64,000 nucleotides of DNA from Bidens hawaiensis (GCA_021521415.1 JAIQDT010007315.1:42330-106329); one strand, 5' to 3'; shown: positions 1 through 11,035, numbered from the stretch's first letter. Notes: generated by a model not told the origin, from the letters alone. Made by a program: numbers and translations.

Positions 1-1323
1 TGTTATGAAATTTACGCAACAGGCCCTTATAATTAGAACGTTATGCCATTAACTTTTAAAACTTCCTTTAAAGAGTAAAATGTTACGATCAACTACCAAG
101 TAACCAGGTATAAAACCATAAAACGACATAAGTAAAATAAAATCTAGAAATAAAGAACACGGGATCAAATTTCAGTCTTGTCGGGGACTAGCATGTTTTT
201 AGAAAAGATCCGAACAGGAATCATACTAATTAAGTGACTGTCACATAGATCCATGTTCAGCTGTATTATGACATAAAGAAAAAGGTTGTAAGCGGGTAAA
301 CAACTTAGTATGGTTTTCATCGCTTCAGTGATACGATTTTGGTTCAATTTAGCTAAAAATATAAATGGACACCACATCAGAGATTGTGATGCCTCCTATC
401 TACTCTCAAAGCTTATTTGGCTTTCCCCAAGTCACCCCGAGTTGACCTCGACCCGTAGTGTCTGATTAAGCTGTAAATACATCTTGATCATTTAGTGTCT
501 TCGTCTCGTTCTCGGTCTTGCCTCTTGAGTGATAAGTATAACATCATGGACTTCAGAAGGCTTAATAACAATTTTTTTTTTTAAATACTTACATAGTCTT
601 AAGCTGTAGACTACTGCAAGTCCCGAATCTGAATCACTGCAGTTTCTTGACACACTATCTTCTCGCGAATCAGAACACTCACGGGCTCGTGTATGACTGG
701 GTAATCACTTTTCTGCCTATCATTCGGAAAGATATATATGGAGACATATACAACTCTTGATGAGTTGTCCCTTTAAATCGAGAGAATTTAGTTAGTATCA
801 CTTCTACTTTTACGCACCATAAAAAACTACCATAACATACAATGACTGTTCTAGAGTCTTTTAGGCCTAATAACTTCACTAGTTAAGCACACAAAAATAG
901 TTTGTGTATCACTTTCCAAGGTTGGATCAATTTTCATATAAACATTGTAAAGACACTTCTTACGAAGTAGTAGACTTGAAAAATTATTTCATCTCCCTCA
1001 AAAATATTTGAAGTTCTATCGCCCCGTTCAAGTCAAAGTCATCAGGTAAACGGCTATCCTGAAGATCCAATGGGTCAGCTGGACCGACCACATACGAATA
1101 TGCGTCCTTTTAACAAAGTATGAATGACTAATTTTCAGCGAAGGAATAAAACACATCGGAAACCGCCCCGGTCACTTTCAGTCATCTGGTTAATGGCTAT
1201 CCTCATAATCTACTGGTAGAAGTGAGGACCAAACATATCCAAAGATATGTCCTTCAAACTGAAGCAACCGACATAATTCTAAGCGATAGTGACGTTTTTT
1301 TTAAGTAAAAACTAAAAATACGG
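1..1323 (-). other. Downstream region of element A (post-RNase H), no intact ORF
   Basis: This lies between the end of the A polyprotein (stop at 1324-1326) and the expected 3' LTR, which is not in the window. In SIRE elements this interval holds an extra ORF3 (env-like) region, but here only short ORFs are open and none resembles the ORF3 of element F. It contains an imperfect direct repeat of about 90 bp (1022-1110 and 1165-1255). Minus-strand translation of 1021-1100 looks coding-like in places, so a decayed ORF3 is possible. Confidence 0.45.
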
Positions 1324-1833
1324 TTACTCGGGATTGATCATCCCATTTAGCTCAACAAGGTTTAGAAAACGAGTTCTGTCAAATGCTTTGGTGAACAAAT
1401 CAGCGAAATTATCTAACGAATCAACCTTTTCGATCACTACTAATTTCTTCTCAGCACAATCCCGTATAAATGATGACGAATGTCAATGTGTTTAGTTTTG
1501 CTATGCTTTACGGGATTGTTAGTTACTGAGATAGCAGCAGTGTTATCTATACAGATAGGAGTATGAGTGAAATTCAGACCGTATCGCGCAATTGCTGTTG
1601 TATCCAAAGAACCTGGGAGCAGCAGTTCGATGCTGCCATGTATTCTGCTTCACAGGTAGAGATGGCGACTGAGGTCTGCTTCTTGCACTGCCATGACACT
1701 AATCTGCCTCCAAGAAACTGGCATCCACCTGTTGTTGACTTCCGATTCTGATTGCAACCTCCATAGTCAGAACCCGTGTAAGCAACCAACTCCAAGTCTC
1801 CCCCTTTCGTGTACCACAACCCCAGCTTAGGCT
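1324..1833 (-). pseudogene. Copia RNase H, C-terminal part of element A polyprotein
   Basis: The minus-strand frame contains the Copia RNase H signature with the YTGSDYGG block (first catalytic Asp region), the EAEYMAAS block (catalytic Glu) and, further on, DNTAAI, HIDIRHH and the terminal DLFTKA-like block before a TAA at 1324-1326. One base is missing near 1580 and another near 1455, so the last 85 codons are split over three frames. The upstream part of the same coding sequence lies 3.3 kb away at 5114-5359 because a solo LTR landed between them. The bases 1829-1833 (AGGCT) are the left target-site copy. Confidence 0.9.
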
Positions 1834-4800
1834 TGTCACACCCCGAAAACCTTAACTTAACACAGCGGAAGTCTTAACTTTAATTCATTCGGGTTATGAC
1901 AGATGCCGATAGTCAACAATAATAACCATTTAATAATAAAAGCATCATCTTTTATTATAAGAAATATTTTACAAAATCAGAGTTTACTACACGTGCTAAT
2001 GCACGGTTTACAACACATCACTTTTGTTCAAACACCCCACGCTCTCGTTTCCATGCCACCTCGAAACCTTCACTTTCCTGCAAAGCATATTTAAATAATA
2101 TTTGGGTCAACACGAATGTTGGTGAGTTATTCCTGAGAAGAAAAACTTATTATATAAATATAAACAATTTATATATAAACAACACATGAATATAATGGTG
2201 TACGGCCATTATACTCCCAATAAAACCGATCATAACACGGTATAACACAATAACGAAACCCTCATTTTACCTTTAAGCACAAAAAGCGTTAGTTGTAAAC
2301 TAGCTAAGAATACAACGCGTGTATGACTACCAATTTGATAACTCGAAACGTACCATACTCAAAATATTCCCACTTTTAACCCAACGCTAATGGAAGTGGG
2401 GGGCGTCACCCCGATAGATCTACCAACATTTCTGTGCCCTCAATTCGGTTAACAGTTATTTAACCAACTTGATTCATCCCACAATAACGACAATTTGTAG
2501 TATAATGTGTTTTCAAAACATATATATATAAATACGAATATAGATATACAATATGCTTTTCGGAGGAAGAACTCACATTTGATTTCAGTGTTCGAATAAA
2601 TGCTCGTTCCTATATTAGTACACGTTCGTTAATTTTAGGTTTGACTAAAATATATATATTCTTATTCTAAAAATCCACACAAGCATATAACACATAAAGT
2701 TTACTACTTATAATCTTATAATGCTATACTTAAAAATATAAACAAGTAATAATCAACTAATAATTGTTTTATTAAATAATTTAATTTAATTATTAAAATT
2801 TATAGAAATTATTACCTTTAGTTGCTGGAGTGTTTTGGAAAAATTCAAGTTATTATTTTATTTAAAATTTTGACTCTATTATAATCGGTTTTGTCGGTTT
2901 TGCCGGTTTCGTTGATTTTGAGCTTAAAAACGAACCGGTTGTCATTTTTATGAAACTTTTAGTTTTAAATTATCTAGAACACTTTTTATATAGTTTTTAG
3001 TCAAGTTTTATTGGTTTTTCAATAAAAATGTTTTGGTTCTTATTTTGTTGCCAATTTCTTAAAAATGTCAATTTTTAACGTTTTCGTGTCGGTTTTCGCG
3101 ACACAAACCGTGTTGGTTTAAGTTTTGCTATTCTTGACTTTTCTTATACTTTAACTTATGTTAAATAAAAGAATATTATGACTTTGGGAGCTGTTTTAAT
3201 TCAGTTCCAAAAATCATGTCGGTTCACCTTAAAAGTCGAACTTTCCGACCGTTAAAGTCACCGACAAGCTATTTAAGTCACAATGTCAAAACCAAACCAT
3301 TTGGTACAGCAAATATACATATAATAACAAGTAATATATCATCACATCCATGTTTGATCATCTAGCACCAAGTATGCACACAAAACAAATTTTTAACTAC
3401 ACATGCTCAAGCCTTAGCTTAAGTTTTCAACTATACAATATACATGTTATTTCTACAATCTCCACAAGGTGTTTATGTACCAAAATTTCCAGATCTTATT
3501 AACCCATATTAACATCTTATTTCATCCCATTGTTATCCTTTAACAAACACATTCTTGATTTCTTTAACAACAAAGTTTCCTTTCCATATGTCCCATTCAG
3601 TCACTTAGTTTGTCATTTTCAATCCATATAAGACAAGTATGAGCTTTATAATCAAAATCAAATTTTTGTATTACTTGCATGTGTAAGTAACTTTCCAATA
3701 AAGTCAAATCCCTACACTTTTGTCAACCCTTTTCCAAGATCCTTTCAAAACCATTATTATTATTACTTACAACTTTTTCAAGTAATCAAGTATGTGGGTT
3801 TTCAAAATTATCATTCTTTCTTTAACCATTTTACCATTTAACAAGCTTACAACTTCAATCCAATACCAAAATCAAAACTCACGGCCTAACATGGGTATTT
3901 TTACTCATTATCCATCTTTGATCTTTTGGCTATTTACACATTTACTTCCGATATTAAAATAATACCTAAACCCATTTGTTAAACAAACTCAAGTAACATC
4001 AATATGGACAATCTATACAAGCTAAAATGCAACCATAACAAGTCCTATAATCAACAAAACCCATCTTATACATTCCTATGTAAACTCACGGTTCACACAT
4101 ATGCATGTATATATCCATATTATACCTACATGTACACTACCAAGCATACTAAAATCAAGCTTTAAACATCAAATAGCAACTAATATACACAAATCTTGAA
4201 GTGGGTTACCTTGGGTTTCGGATTTGGTGTCTAAGGAGGTGATAATGTGACCTTGTGTTGGCTATAATCCTTCCTTTGGCTTCCTACTTCTTGTTATTAG
4301 CTTAACCTTCCACCAAAGATCTCCTAATCAAGTGTTGTGTGTATAAAAATTTGAAAATATGAGATGGTAAGGTGGTGGTGGGGTGGCCGGTTATATGAAG
4401 GGAGAAAGAGAGGTATAGAGTTGTGAGTTGGATGGTATAGGGTGTGCATGTGTCCAAGTGTGTAGCTTCCAAGTAATCTATCAATCATTGCATACCTATA
4501 TGTAAGCTTTTCATTGGTGGGTTTGGGAGGTGGGTTGGGTTGTGTGTAAGTGGCGGCCGAGAGAGATGGGAGAGGGAGAGGGAGAGGTGGTTTTGAATAA
4601 TGACATGTGATAATACCTAGGTGTTAAAGTTTAACGTATCTCGTAATTTATCTAGCCAAACGACTTCCGTTTCTAATAATTTTTATCAGACTTTGAGCGA
4701 AATTAGATTACAGTCAATGTCTGCCTAAAAATAAAATTTTCTGATAAACTTAATGCCGGGCTCTTACGGTGTCCTCTACTGGCTTTCGGTTACTTATTTT

Positions 4801-5113
4801 CTAATTTTTGCGATTCGAACCTTCTAAAATTAAGTTTATACACTATCTCTAATATCCTAACATAAAATTTTATTTTTCGAGGTCATCTTGACACGTTTAT
4901 GAATTTATCCGTTTTGAGATATTACCCGGTGTCAATCTGTACAGTGTCAGCTACACGACAAAATTGAACTTTTTTGGGTTCCATATTTTAAAATTCAACT
5001 AAAGTCAAAAACTTTGACTAAAAATATTATTCCTATGTATTTATTTTACTAATTAATACACGATTACGGTTAAGATAATTACCAGATTAGTCTAATTTTT
5101 GGCGGTTGTCACA
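1834..5113 (-). mobile_element. Nested solo LTR (Gypsy-type) with perfect 5-bp TSD AGGCT
   Basis: The block begins TGTCACACC and ends GTTGTCACA on the plus strand, giving TG...CA termini in either orientation. It is flanked by AGGCT at 1829-1833 and again at 5114-5118. Omitting the block and one AGGCT restores the RNase H reading frame of element A, which fixes both borders. It contains no gag or pol ORF, so I read it as a 3.28-kb solo LTR. Orientation is set to minus because minus-strand reading ends GGGGTGTGACA, like the LTR of element B. A non-autonomous LTR element lacking an internal region is the alternative. The interior is AT-rich with GA-rich tracts near 4557-4592 and no recognisable gene. 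Confidence 0.85.
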
Positions 5114-5359
5114 AGGCTTGCCTTTGAGATACCGCAATATCCTCTTCACACCCTTCATATGAGATTCCTTTGGGTTTGCCTGAAACCGAGCACAAAGACA
5201 AACTGCAAACATAATATCAGGTCTAGATGCAGTTAAATACATTAAAGAACCTATGATTGCCCGATATTGGGTGGGGTCCACGTCTGCATCACTGTCTGAG
5301 TCAGCACCCAGTTTGTGGTTGACGCAAAGTGGAGTATCAAATGGAGTGTTGTCCTCCAT
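5114..5359 (-). pseudogene. Copia RT/RNase H hinge region of element A
   Basis: This is the continuation of the 5396-7456 frame after one in-frame TAG (5396-5398). It carries the conserved YRAIIGSLMYLTASRPDI block and the RILRYLKG block typical of the stretch joining Copia RT to RNase H. It stops where the nested solo LTR begins. The frame matches the RNase H fragment at 1574-1828, so this is one gene cut by an insertion. Confidence 0.9.
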
Positions 5360-5395
5360 CTTGAAGCGTTTGAGAACGTCTTGGACATATTTAGT

Positions 5396-7456
5396 CTAAT
5401 GAATGAACATCCCATCTTTCTTCTGATCGACCTGCAATCCTAAAAAGAAAGTTAATTCACCCATTGCACTCATTTCAAACCTCTTTTTCATGACGGCTTC
5501 AAATTCCTGACACATGGCGACTTTTGATGCAGCAAAGATGATGTCGTCCACGTAGACTTGAACCAGAAGAAAATCTCCCCTTTTTCTCTTGACAAACAGT
5601 GTGCAGTCGATCTTTCCTCTTTCAAACCCATTCTCAAGCAAGTAATCAGATAAGGTTGCATACCAGGCACGAGGGGCCTGATGTAGTCCATATAACGCTT
5701 TACTTAGCTTGTACACGTGTTCAGAAAAGTCTGGGTCAGGAAAACCTGGAGGCTGCTCAACGTACACAACTTCATCGACTATACCGTTAAGAAACGCACT
5801 TTTCACATCTAACTGGAACACCTTCATCTCATTGTGAGCAGCAAATGCCAAAAACAGTCGAATCGCTTCCAATCTTGCCACAGGAGCAAACACTTCATTG
5901 TAGTCGATCACTTCTTGCTGATTAAAACCTTTTACAACCAGCCTCGCCTTGTTCCTGATGATTATACCTTTTTCATCTCTCTTGCATTTGAAAACCCATT
6001 TTGTGCCAATCGCATGCACATTCTTCGGTTTTGCAACCAATTTCCAAACCTCCATCTTCTCGAACTGGGCTAACTCTTCTTGCATGGCTTCGACCCACGA
6101 GCTGTCCTTTAGAGCCATTTGATAGTTCTTTGGTTCAATCTGGCTAATGAAGCAGGTGTACAAGCACTCGTTAATGATACCTGTTTCTTTGATGCTTGCG
6201 TAAACACAGGTGTCCTCATTCAAGCTTCGTCTTGTTTGTACACCATCAGACAGATCACCTATCACGTTCTCCAAAGGGTGATATTTATGAACTCCAGTAG
6301 TCGGAACCGAACTGACTTGCAGATTGTCTTCCAGGTTCGAAGATAGTTCATCAATGGGCGATTGTTGTTGAGAGTGAAAAGGATTGAAGAATTCGTCTTC
6401 TGTAGAGGCAGCAGGGGTATCAACAGCACTTGACGAGGAAGGTTGATCTTCGTCATACTGCGGTCGTTGCACAAAATTTTCTTCCTCATCATAAAGAATC
6501 TGCGTAGCAATTCTCTCATCAACTTCTGCACACTCCAAGGAAGGCATATTAAAAGATTTAAAAAGCTTATCATAGTCGAAAGCCTCAGCGGGTCCCGTGC
6601 TTGGTTTTGGTGGTTTGTAACTTGTGATGTCAGTGTTACACACCACCTCAACCTTGCTGGTCGATAGATTAAAGACTCGTCTGTTGGGTGTCCCAACTAC
6701 ATATCCAACTAAAATACCTTCATCGGCTTTCTCACCAAATTTTGAGTTCGTCTTTAATATCCAACACGGAGACCCGAATGGTTCGAGACCATTCAAGTTA
6801 GGCTTTCTACCATGCATAAGTTCATAACATGTTTTATTCAATCTTTTAACAGTTAAAACTTGATTAAGGATATAACAGGCTGTTGCAACAGCTTCAGCCC
6901 AGAACACCACAGGAAGTTTAGCATCGGCCAGCATGGTTCTGGCTCCTTCAATTAGCGTCCTGTTCTTCCTCTCAGCCACCCCATTTTGTTGCGGAGTATA
7001 CGGGGCGCTGTACTGGTGGTCTATCCCTTTCTGTAAGCAAAACATCTCCATCTGGTAGTTTTTGAACTCTGTCCCATTGTCACTCCTGATGTATTTAACT
7101 TTTCTCCCCACGATATTCTCAACCTTGGTAATCAAGTTAATTACCAACTGAACCGTTTCATCTTTTGTCTTCAGGAAATATACCCAAGAGTATCGAGAGA
7201 AATCATCAGTTATCACCAAGCAGTATGATGTTCCACCTAGGCTTTTTACATTTATGGGACCGAAGAGATCCATGTGAAGTAGGTGTAGGGTACTGACTAT
7301 TGAATTGATCTTCTTGGTGTGATGAGATTTCTTGTGTTGCTTTCCCTTTTTGCACGATAAGCATTGGTCTTCAAAGTTGAAATTTTTTAAGGGAACACCA
7401 AGCACCAGCCCATTCTTGACAATGTAGTTCATTTTTCGAAGATGTATATGCCCCAT
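5396..7456 (-). CDS. Copia integrase plus reverse transcriptase (element A)
   Basis: An open frame of 686 codons. In order: the end of the integrase zinc domain (MGHIH then CLSCKKGK, residues 1-50), integrase core with LHMDLFGP (first Asp), SDNGTEF (second Asp) and NGVAERKNRTLIEGARTML (Glu) at about residues 60-175, a variable acidic linker (about 285-400), and the RVT_2 reverse transcriptase from about residue 445 with QLDVKSAFLNG, YGLHQAPRAWY and the catalytic YVDD near residue 635. The frame is also open upstream across a single TAA (7484-7486) into the protease. The real translation unit was a gag-pol polyprotein, so the ATG at 7456 is not a true start. Function: cDNA synthesis and integration in the virus-like particle. 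Confidence 0.93.
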   Translation of the reverse strand: MGHIHLRKMNYIVKNGLVLGVPLKNFNFEDQCLSCKKGKQHKKSHHTKKINSIVSTLHLLHMDLFGPINVKSLGGTSYCLVITDDFSRYSWVYFLKTKDETVQLVINLITKVENIVGRKVKYIRSDNGTEFKNYQMEMFCLQKGIDHQYSAPYTPQQNGVAERKNRTLIEGARTMLADAKLPVVFWAEAVATACYILNQVLTVKRLNKTCYELMHGRKPNLNGLEPFGSPCWILKTNSKFGEKADEGILVGYVVGTPNRRVFNLSTSKVEVVCNTDITSYKPPKPSTGPAEAFDYDKLFKSFNMPSLECAEVDERIATQILYDEEENFVQRPQYDEDQPSSSSAVDTPAASTEDEFFNPFHSQQQSPIDELSSNLEDNLQVSSVPTTGVHKYHPLENVIGDLSDGVQTRRSLNEDTCVYASIKETGIINECLYTCFISQIEPKNYQMALKDSSWVEAMQEELAQFEKMEVWKLVAKPKNVHAIGTKWVFKCKRDEKGIIIRNKARLVVKGFNQQEVIDYNEVFAPVARLEAIRLFLAFAAHNEMKVFQLDVKSAFLNGIVDEVVYVEQPPGFPDPDFSEHVYKLSKALYGLHQAPRAWYATLSDYLLENGFERGKIDCTLFVKRKRGDFLLVQVYVDDIIFAASKVAMCQEFEAVMKKRFEMSAMGELTFFLGLQVDQKKDGMFIH

Positions 7457-7483
7457 TCTTCGATGCCATAACTCGGACTCCGA

Positions 7484-7915
7484 TTAAGTTGCTTTTGACA
7501 GAAGACATGATTCTTCTGTTGACATCTCAGTCGACCTCATGTCCATTACATATGTATTCTTTTCCCTTGGAGCCTTCATCACTATCCATGCTTCTGGTAT
7601 CTTGAAACCAGGATACAGTACAATTGCTTCATTTTTGGTAAAGTGCACAGTGTAATCTTTGTCACAGATCTGAGACACACTCAGCAAATTATGCTTCAGC
7701 TCTTCAACGAAATTAACCTTTTCTAACTTCATTTTACCATTAGTCACCGTCCCAATCCCAGTAATTCTACCACCACTCTCTCCAGCAAAACTTACTCTGC
7801 CTCCCTGAACAGGTTTCCATTCGTGTAACAAATTCTTGTTACCAGTCATGTGTCGGGAACAGCCGCTATCCACAACCCATAGATTGTTTGCAGCCCTGTT
7901 CAACTGTTCCTGCAC
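7484..7915 (-). CDS. Copia aspartic protease and GAG-pre-integrase region (element A)
   Basis: 143 codons. The N-terminal part has the protease active-site block WVVDSGCSRHMTG (about residues 13-25). This is followed by FAGESGG and HNLLSVSQICD blocks, which belong to the protease/GAG-pre-integrase stretch of plant Copia elements. The frame ends in TAA (7484-7486) and resumes as integrase without a shift; element F has Glu at the equivalent place, so this is probably a point nonsense mutation. On the gag side a TAA at 7931-7933 also lies in frame. Role: processing of the gag-pol precursor. Confidence 0.9.
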   Translation of the reverse strand: MQEQLNRAANNLWVVDSGCSRHMTGNKNLLHEWKPVQGGRVSFAGESGGRITGIGTVTNGKMKLEKVNFVEELKHNLLSVSQICDKDYTVHFTKNEAIVLYPGFKIPEAWIVMKAPREKNTYVMDMRSTEMSTEESCLLSKAT

Positions 7916-7930
7916 AATTAAAGCAAAGGA

Positions 7931-8872
7931 TTAAAATCTGGGGACCCAAGACCTATTGGTCTTGGGTCGATTAAATCTGTTAAAAGGCATCCCGTACTTT
8001 GGCTGTCCAAAGTTAGTATGAGAATGATTTTTGTAAGTCCTAAAAAGATACCTTCTTGTAGATTGACTATGAGGCCAACCAAACCTTCGTGAATTAAATG
8101 AGTTATAACCAGTGGTTTGATTGTTAGCATTGAAAAACTGATATTGACATCTTTGAAATCTTGGTTTAGTCCAATGTCTGAACATTGGTGAGTTTGCATT
8201 TTTACCATTATAATAATCATTGTTCGGTTTATTCTCAGATTTTGGAGGCCTCATACCTCTTAATCTCTGATTTAGAGGACAATCAGCAATCAGGTGTCCT
8301 ATTTGATTGCATCTGAAACAACTCATGTGTTCAACTTTCGTCTCAACAGTTGTTTCAGATGTTGAGGTTGCATTACTACCCGTTTGTCTAACATATGGAG
8401 GGACATACGGGTTTAGAGGGGAATTCTTTTCAGTAGGTTTATATTCCTCCCCACGTCTTAGTAACGCTACCTCTTCTTTTGTCTCACTAGATTCGGATGT
8501 CTTGTCCGAATCTGATGAGACAGAACTTGGAACAGATATCTTAACATTCGAAACAGGCTTACTCGTTTCCTTTTTACTCAACTCTGGTTTTTTAATTGAA
8601 ACTTTGACAGGAACTGTCTGACTAATCTCAACATCAACAGATTTCTGAGTGCTAGGATCATATGTATAATTATGATTATAAGGTGGTGGAACTTCAGAAT
8701 ATCCAATTCCTCCCCTTTTAACTGGGGAACGTTGATCACTTACGAGGTGATCAAGTATTGTAGAGGAATTTCTAAACTGCTCAAGCTTTCTGTTTAGTTC
8801 CACCACTTTCACCTGGTAATCAGCTATCTGTTTATCCCTTTCAGCAATTAGTTTGGTTTTCTCTTCTAACAC
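7931..8872 (-). CDS. Gag C-terminal segment with second zinc knuckle (element A)
   Basis: 313 codons in a different frame from the main gag ORF. It starts with a heptad-like Glu/Lys-rich helix (about residues 1-35), then a Ser/Pro/Thr-rich low-complexity region, then a CCHC knuckle CFRCNQIGHLIADC at about residues 183-196, then an Asn/Arg-rich basic tail. It follows the 558-codon gag frame with a single-base shift near 8885. A homologous segment occurs in element F (63443-63649 and 62655-62888), so this is the normal distal gag of this lineage rather than a separate gene. It ends at an in-frame TAA before the protease. Confidence 0.8.
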   Translation of the reverse strand: MLEEKTKLIAERDKQIADYQVKVVELNRKLEQFRNSSTILDHLVSDQRSPVKRGGIGYSEVPPPYNHNYTYDPSTQKSVDVEISQTVPVKVSIKKPELSKKETSKPVSNVKISVPSSVSSDSDKTSESSETKEEVALLRRGEEYKPTEKNSPLNPYVPPYVRQTGSNATSTSETTVETKVEHMSCFRCNQIGHLIADCPLNQRLRGMRPPKSENKPNNDYYNGKNANSPMFRHWTKPRFQRCQYQFFNANNQTTGYNSFNSRRFGWPHSQSTRRYLFRTYKNHSHTNFGQPKYGMPFNRFNRPKTNRSWVPRF

Positions 8873-8889
8873 TTCATAGCTAAGATCAA

Positions 8890-10566
8890 TTACTTGTATT
8901 TTTCAGCAAGACTTGCTTTAAGACTTCTGATATCTTTTTCACTAGCCTTAATCTTTACTGAATAACTATTTTCTCTAGTTTTAGTGTAATGATGATCTTC
9001 TTTTAACGTTTTAAATTGAGAGTCCAAACTAACAAACTGATCAGTTAATGTTTTCAATTGTTCAGACAGATTTTCACATTGCATACAAGGGAGTTCAGAA
9101 CTTACCTCAGAGAGCTGATCATTCACCTCTGCCATATAAGCTTGATCTTCTCTTGTCTCTCTATCGTTTCCTTCAGTTTCGATGTTAACTAAGTTGGCCT
9201 GTTCGAACACTTCCTCAACCTCCAGATTCGAATTGTATCCTCCGTTCTGTCTGGATACCATCGCCCTATTCTCATTACTTCCCCCATTCGGTTGTGCTGG
9301 CCTGTTCTGACTACGTTCTACTCTTTTATTTGTGCATTCTTTAGCAAAGTGGCCATTCTGTTGACAGTTATAACATCGGACCTTTGACTTATCAAAACCT
9401 GGTCTTTCACCAACGAACTTTCTACCAGTTTTCTTCATAAACCTTTTAACTCTTCTTACTATCATCGCCATCTGCCACTGCAGATCCATCTCTTCTAGAT
9501 CATCAGCATCGATCTGATCATAGTCTTCGTCTAAAGTTGCAGGGTCAACAATTTTACCTTTGATGTAATTTTCGTAAGAAGCAATGAAAGATGCATAGAG
9601 AGCAAACTGCTGTTCAGCAGATTTAACGCTCATGGGCATCTGAGAGTAGTTGTTGTTCAGAACACTTGAAGAAAAACTACCAGTTGTTGCTTGAGGTTTA
9701 GAAGAATTTGTTCCACCAGCTACGAAGCATACATCACCATCCATGTTGAGAGTTACATGACCATCATGAGTTGAGTTAGAGCTTGAGTCTCCCTTTGAGT
9801 AGTAAGCATTTGATTCTGACTTTGAACTTGAACTCGAAGTAACTTTCGCACCATACATTCCCGGGTCCTGAACCTGATCAGTTGGTGTCTCTTTTTGAAC
9901 CATGTTAAGTTCAAAAGTTCGTAGTTTATTGACTGCTGTTTCCAAGTCGATGTTCGCAAACTCTTTGTCCTCTCTCATCAAGACAGTGTACATTTCCCAT
10001 TTCGGTGGGAGAGCATCAAGAAGTTTTTCTACGATATCTTCTTCTTTATAGTCAATTGAATAGTTTCTGAGTTCGGTCATCAAGTGGTAATACCTTGTGA
10101 TGATATCATCAAGTGACTCATTCTTCAGATACTTGAACACCGAGAATTGGGTTTTGAGTAGCTTAATCTTGGATGCACGTATCCCCACATTACCTTCATA
10201 TCGATTTTCAAGCGCTTCCCATAGCTCTCTAGCGGTTTTATATTTCCTGAAGGTGTGAAGAATCTCTTGTGGAAGAGCCATTGTTATCGCAGCATGAGCT
10301 TTGCTTTCAGCCTCATACATCTTTTTTTCTTCCTCTTCCATCTTATTGTACTTCTTTATTTGTTCACGACCCTCAAACAAAGCTGTTGGTGGAATGTATC
10401 CATCTTGAATGCACACCCACATCTTAGCATCTTGATATTTAACATATTGTTCAAACCGATCTTTCCAAGCAACGAAATCGGTACCCTTAAGCATTTTCGG
10501 AGCCTTAGTAGCTGAACCTGCTTCCACCTCCATTTTCACCAGTTCCGTAATATTTATAGAAGTCAT
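8890..10566 (-). CDS. Copia gag (capsid/nucleocapsid), element A
   Basis: 558 codons starting at the first ATG after the leader. The N-terminal 250 residues match the plant Copia gag pattern: MLKGTDFVAWKDRFEQYVKY, then YNKMEEEEKKMYEAESKAHA, then an ALPQEILHTFRKYKTARELW block. A CCHC knuckle CYNCQQNGHFAKEC lies near residue 397 and a coiled coil occupies the last 60 residues. It would form the virus-like particle and package RNA. The frame is intact but terminates about 15 bases before the distal gag frame opens. Two CCHC knuckles in one gag are longer than the usual Copia gag of 250-350 residues and fit SIRE-like elements. Confidence 0.9.
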   Translation of the reverse strand: MTSINITELVKMEVEAGSATKAPKMLKGTDFVAWKDRFEQYVKYQDAKMWVCIQDGYIPPTALFEGREQIKKYNKMEEEEKKMYEAESKAHAAITMALPQEILHTFRKYKTARELWEALENRYEGNVGIRASKIKLLKTQFSVFKYLKNESLDDIITRYYHLMTELRNYSIDYKEEDIVEKLLDALPPKWEMYTVLMREDKEFANIDLETAVNKLRTFELNMVQKETPTDQVQDPGMYGAKVTSSSSSKSESNAYYSKGDSSSNSTHDGHVTLNMDGDVCFVAGGTNSSKPQATTGSFSSSVLNNNYSQMPMSVKSAEQQFALYASFIASYENYIKGKIVDPATLDEDYDQIDADDLEEMDLQWQMAMIVRRVKRFMKKTGRKFVGERPGFDKSKVRCYNCQQNGHFAKECTNKRVERSQNRPAQPNGGSNENRAMVSRQNGGYNSNLEVEEVFEQANLVNIETEGNDRETREDQAYMAEVNDQLSEVSSELPCMQCENLSEQLKTLTDQFVSLDSQFKTLKEDHHYTKTRENSYSVKIKASEKDIRSLKASLAEKYK

Positions 10567-11035
10567 CTTTGGGAAAAATACGAATGAACACTCAAAGAAA
10601 CTAAAAATAATTTATTATTCTGAACAGTACAGTAGGCGAAGTTATTCTTAACTTCTCTTAAGAGTAACTTCGCTTGAATACTCAACTTCGCTGACCTTAA
10701 CTTCGCTTTCTTCACAACTTCGCCTGATGACAACTTCGCTTAAGATAATCGAACTTGTGAGGTAGGCGAAGTTAATGATAACTTTGCTTAATCTTATACT
10801 TCGCCTAAACCCTACAAACAGTGGCGGCAACTTCACCTGATGAACACAACGTTTTTGCAGGTTTGATTTTGGCGTATTACGAGGTATTCGAAGGTGTAAT
10901 GGGTTGTTTTTTATGGAGGGAGGTGAGTAGAACACAAAAACCCGGTATTTTAACGTAAACTCGTCCCGCGAATAGTCGAACGGAACGATTTCAACACCCG
11001 TGTGATAATCCCGAACCACACAATCACGAGCAAAC
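10567..11035 (-). other. 5' leader of element A with GCGAAGTT word array
   Basis: Untranslated stretch between PBS and gag. It holds seven exact copies of the word AACTTCGC or its complement GCGAAGTT between 10634 and 10770, in both orientations, plus several one-mismatch copies. The same word recurs in the LTR (11287-11328). No ORF of note. Confidence 0.7.

Noticed and set aside
4302..4484. 60-codon ORF inside the nested solo LTR
   Set aside because: Short, low-complexity Thr/His/Leu-rich, no match; expected by chance.
1834..5113. Complete LTR retrotransposon with two LTRs
   Set aside because: No internal direct repeat, PBS, PPT or pol segment could be found between the ends; solo LTR is the simpler reading.
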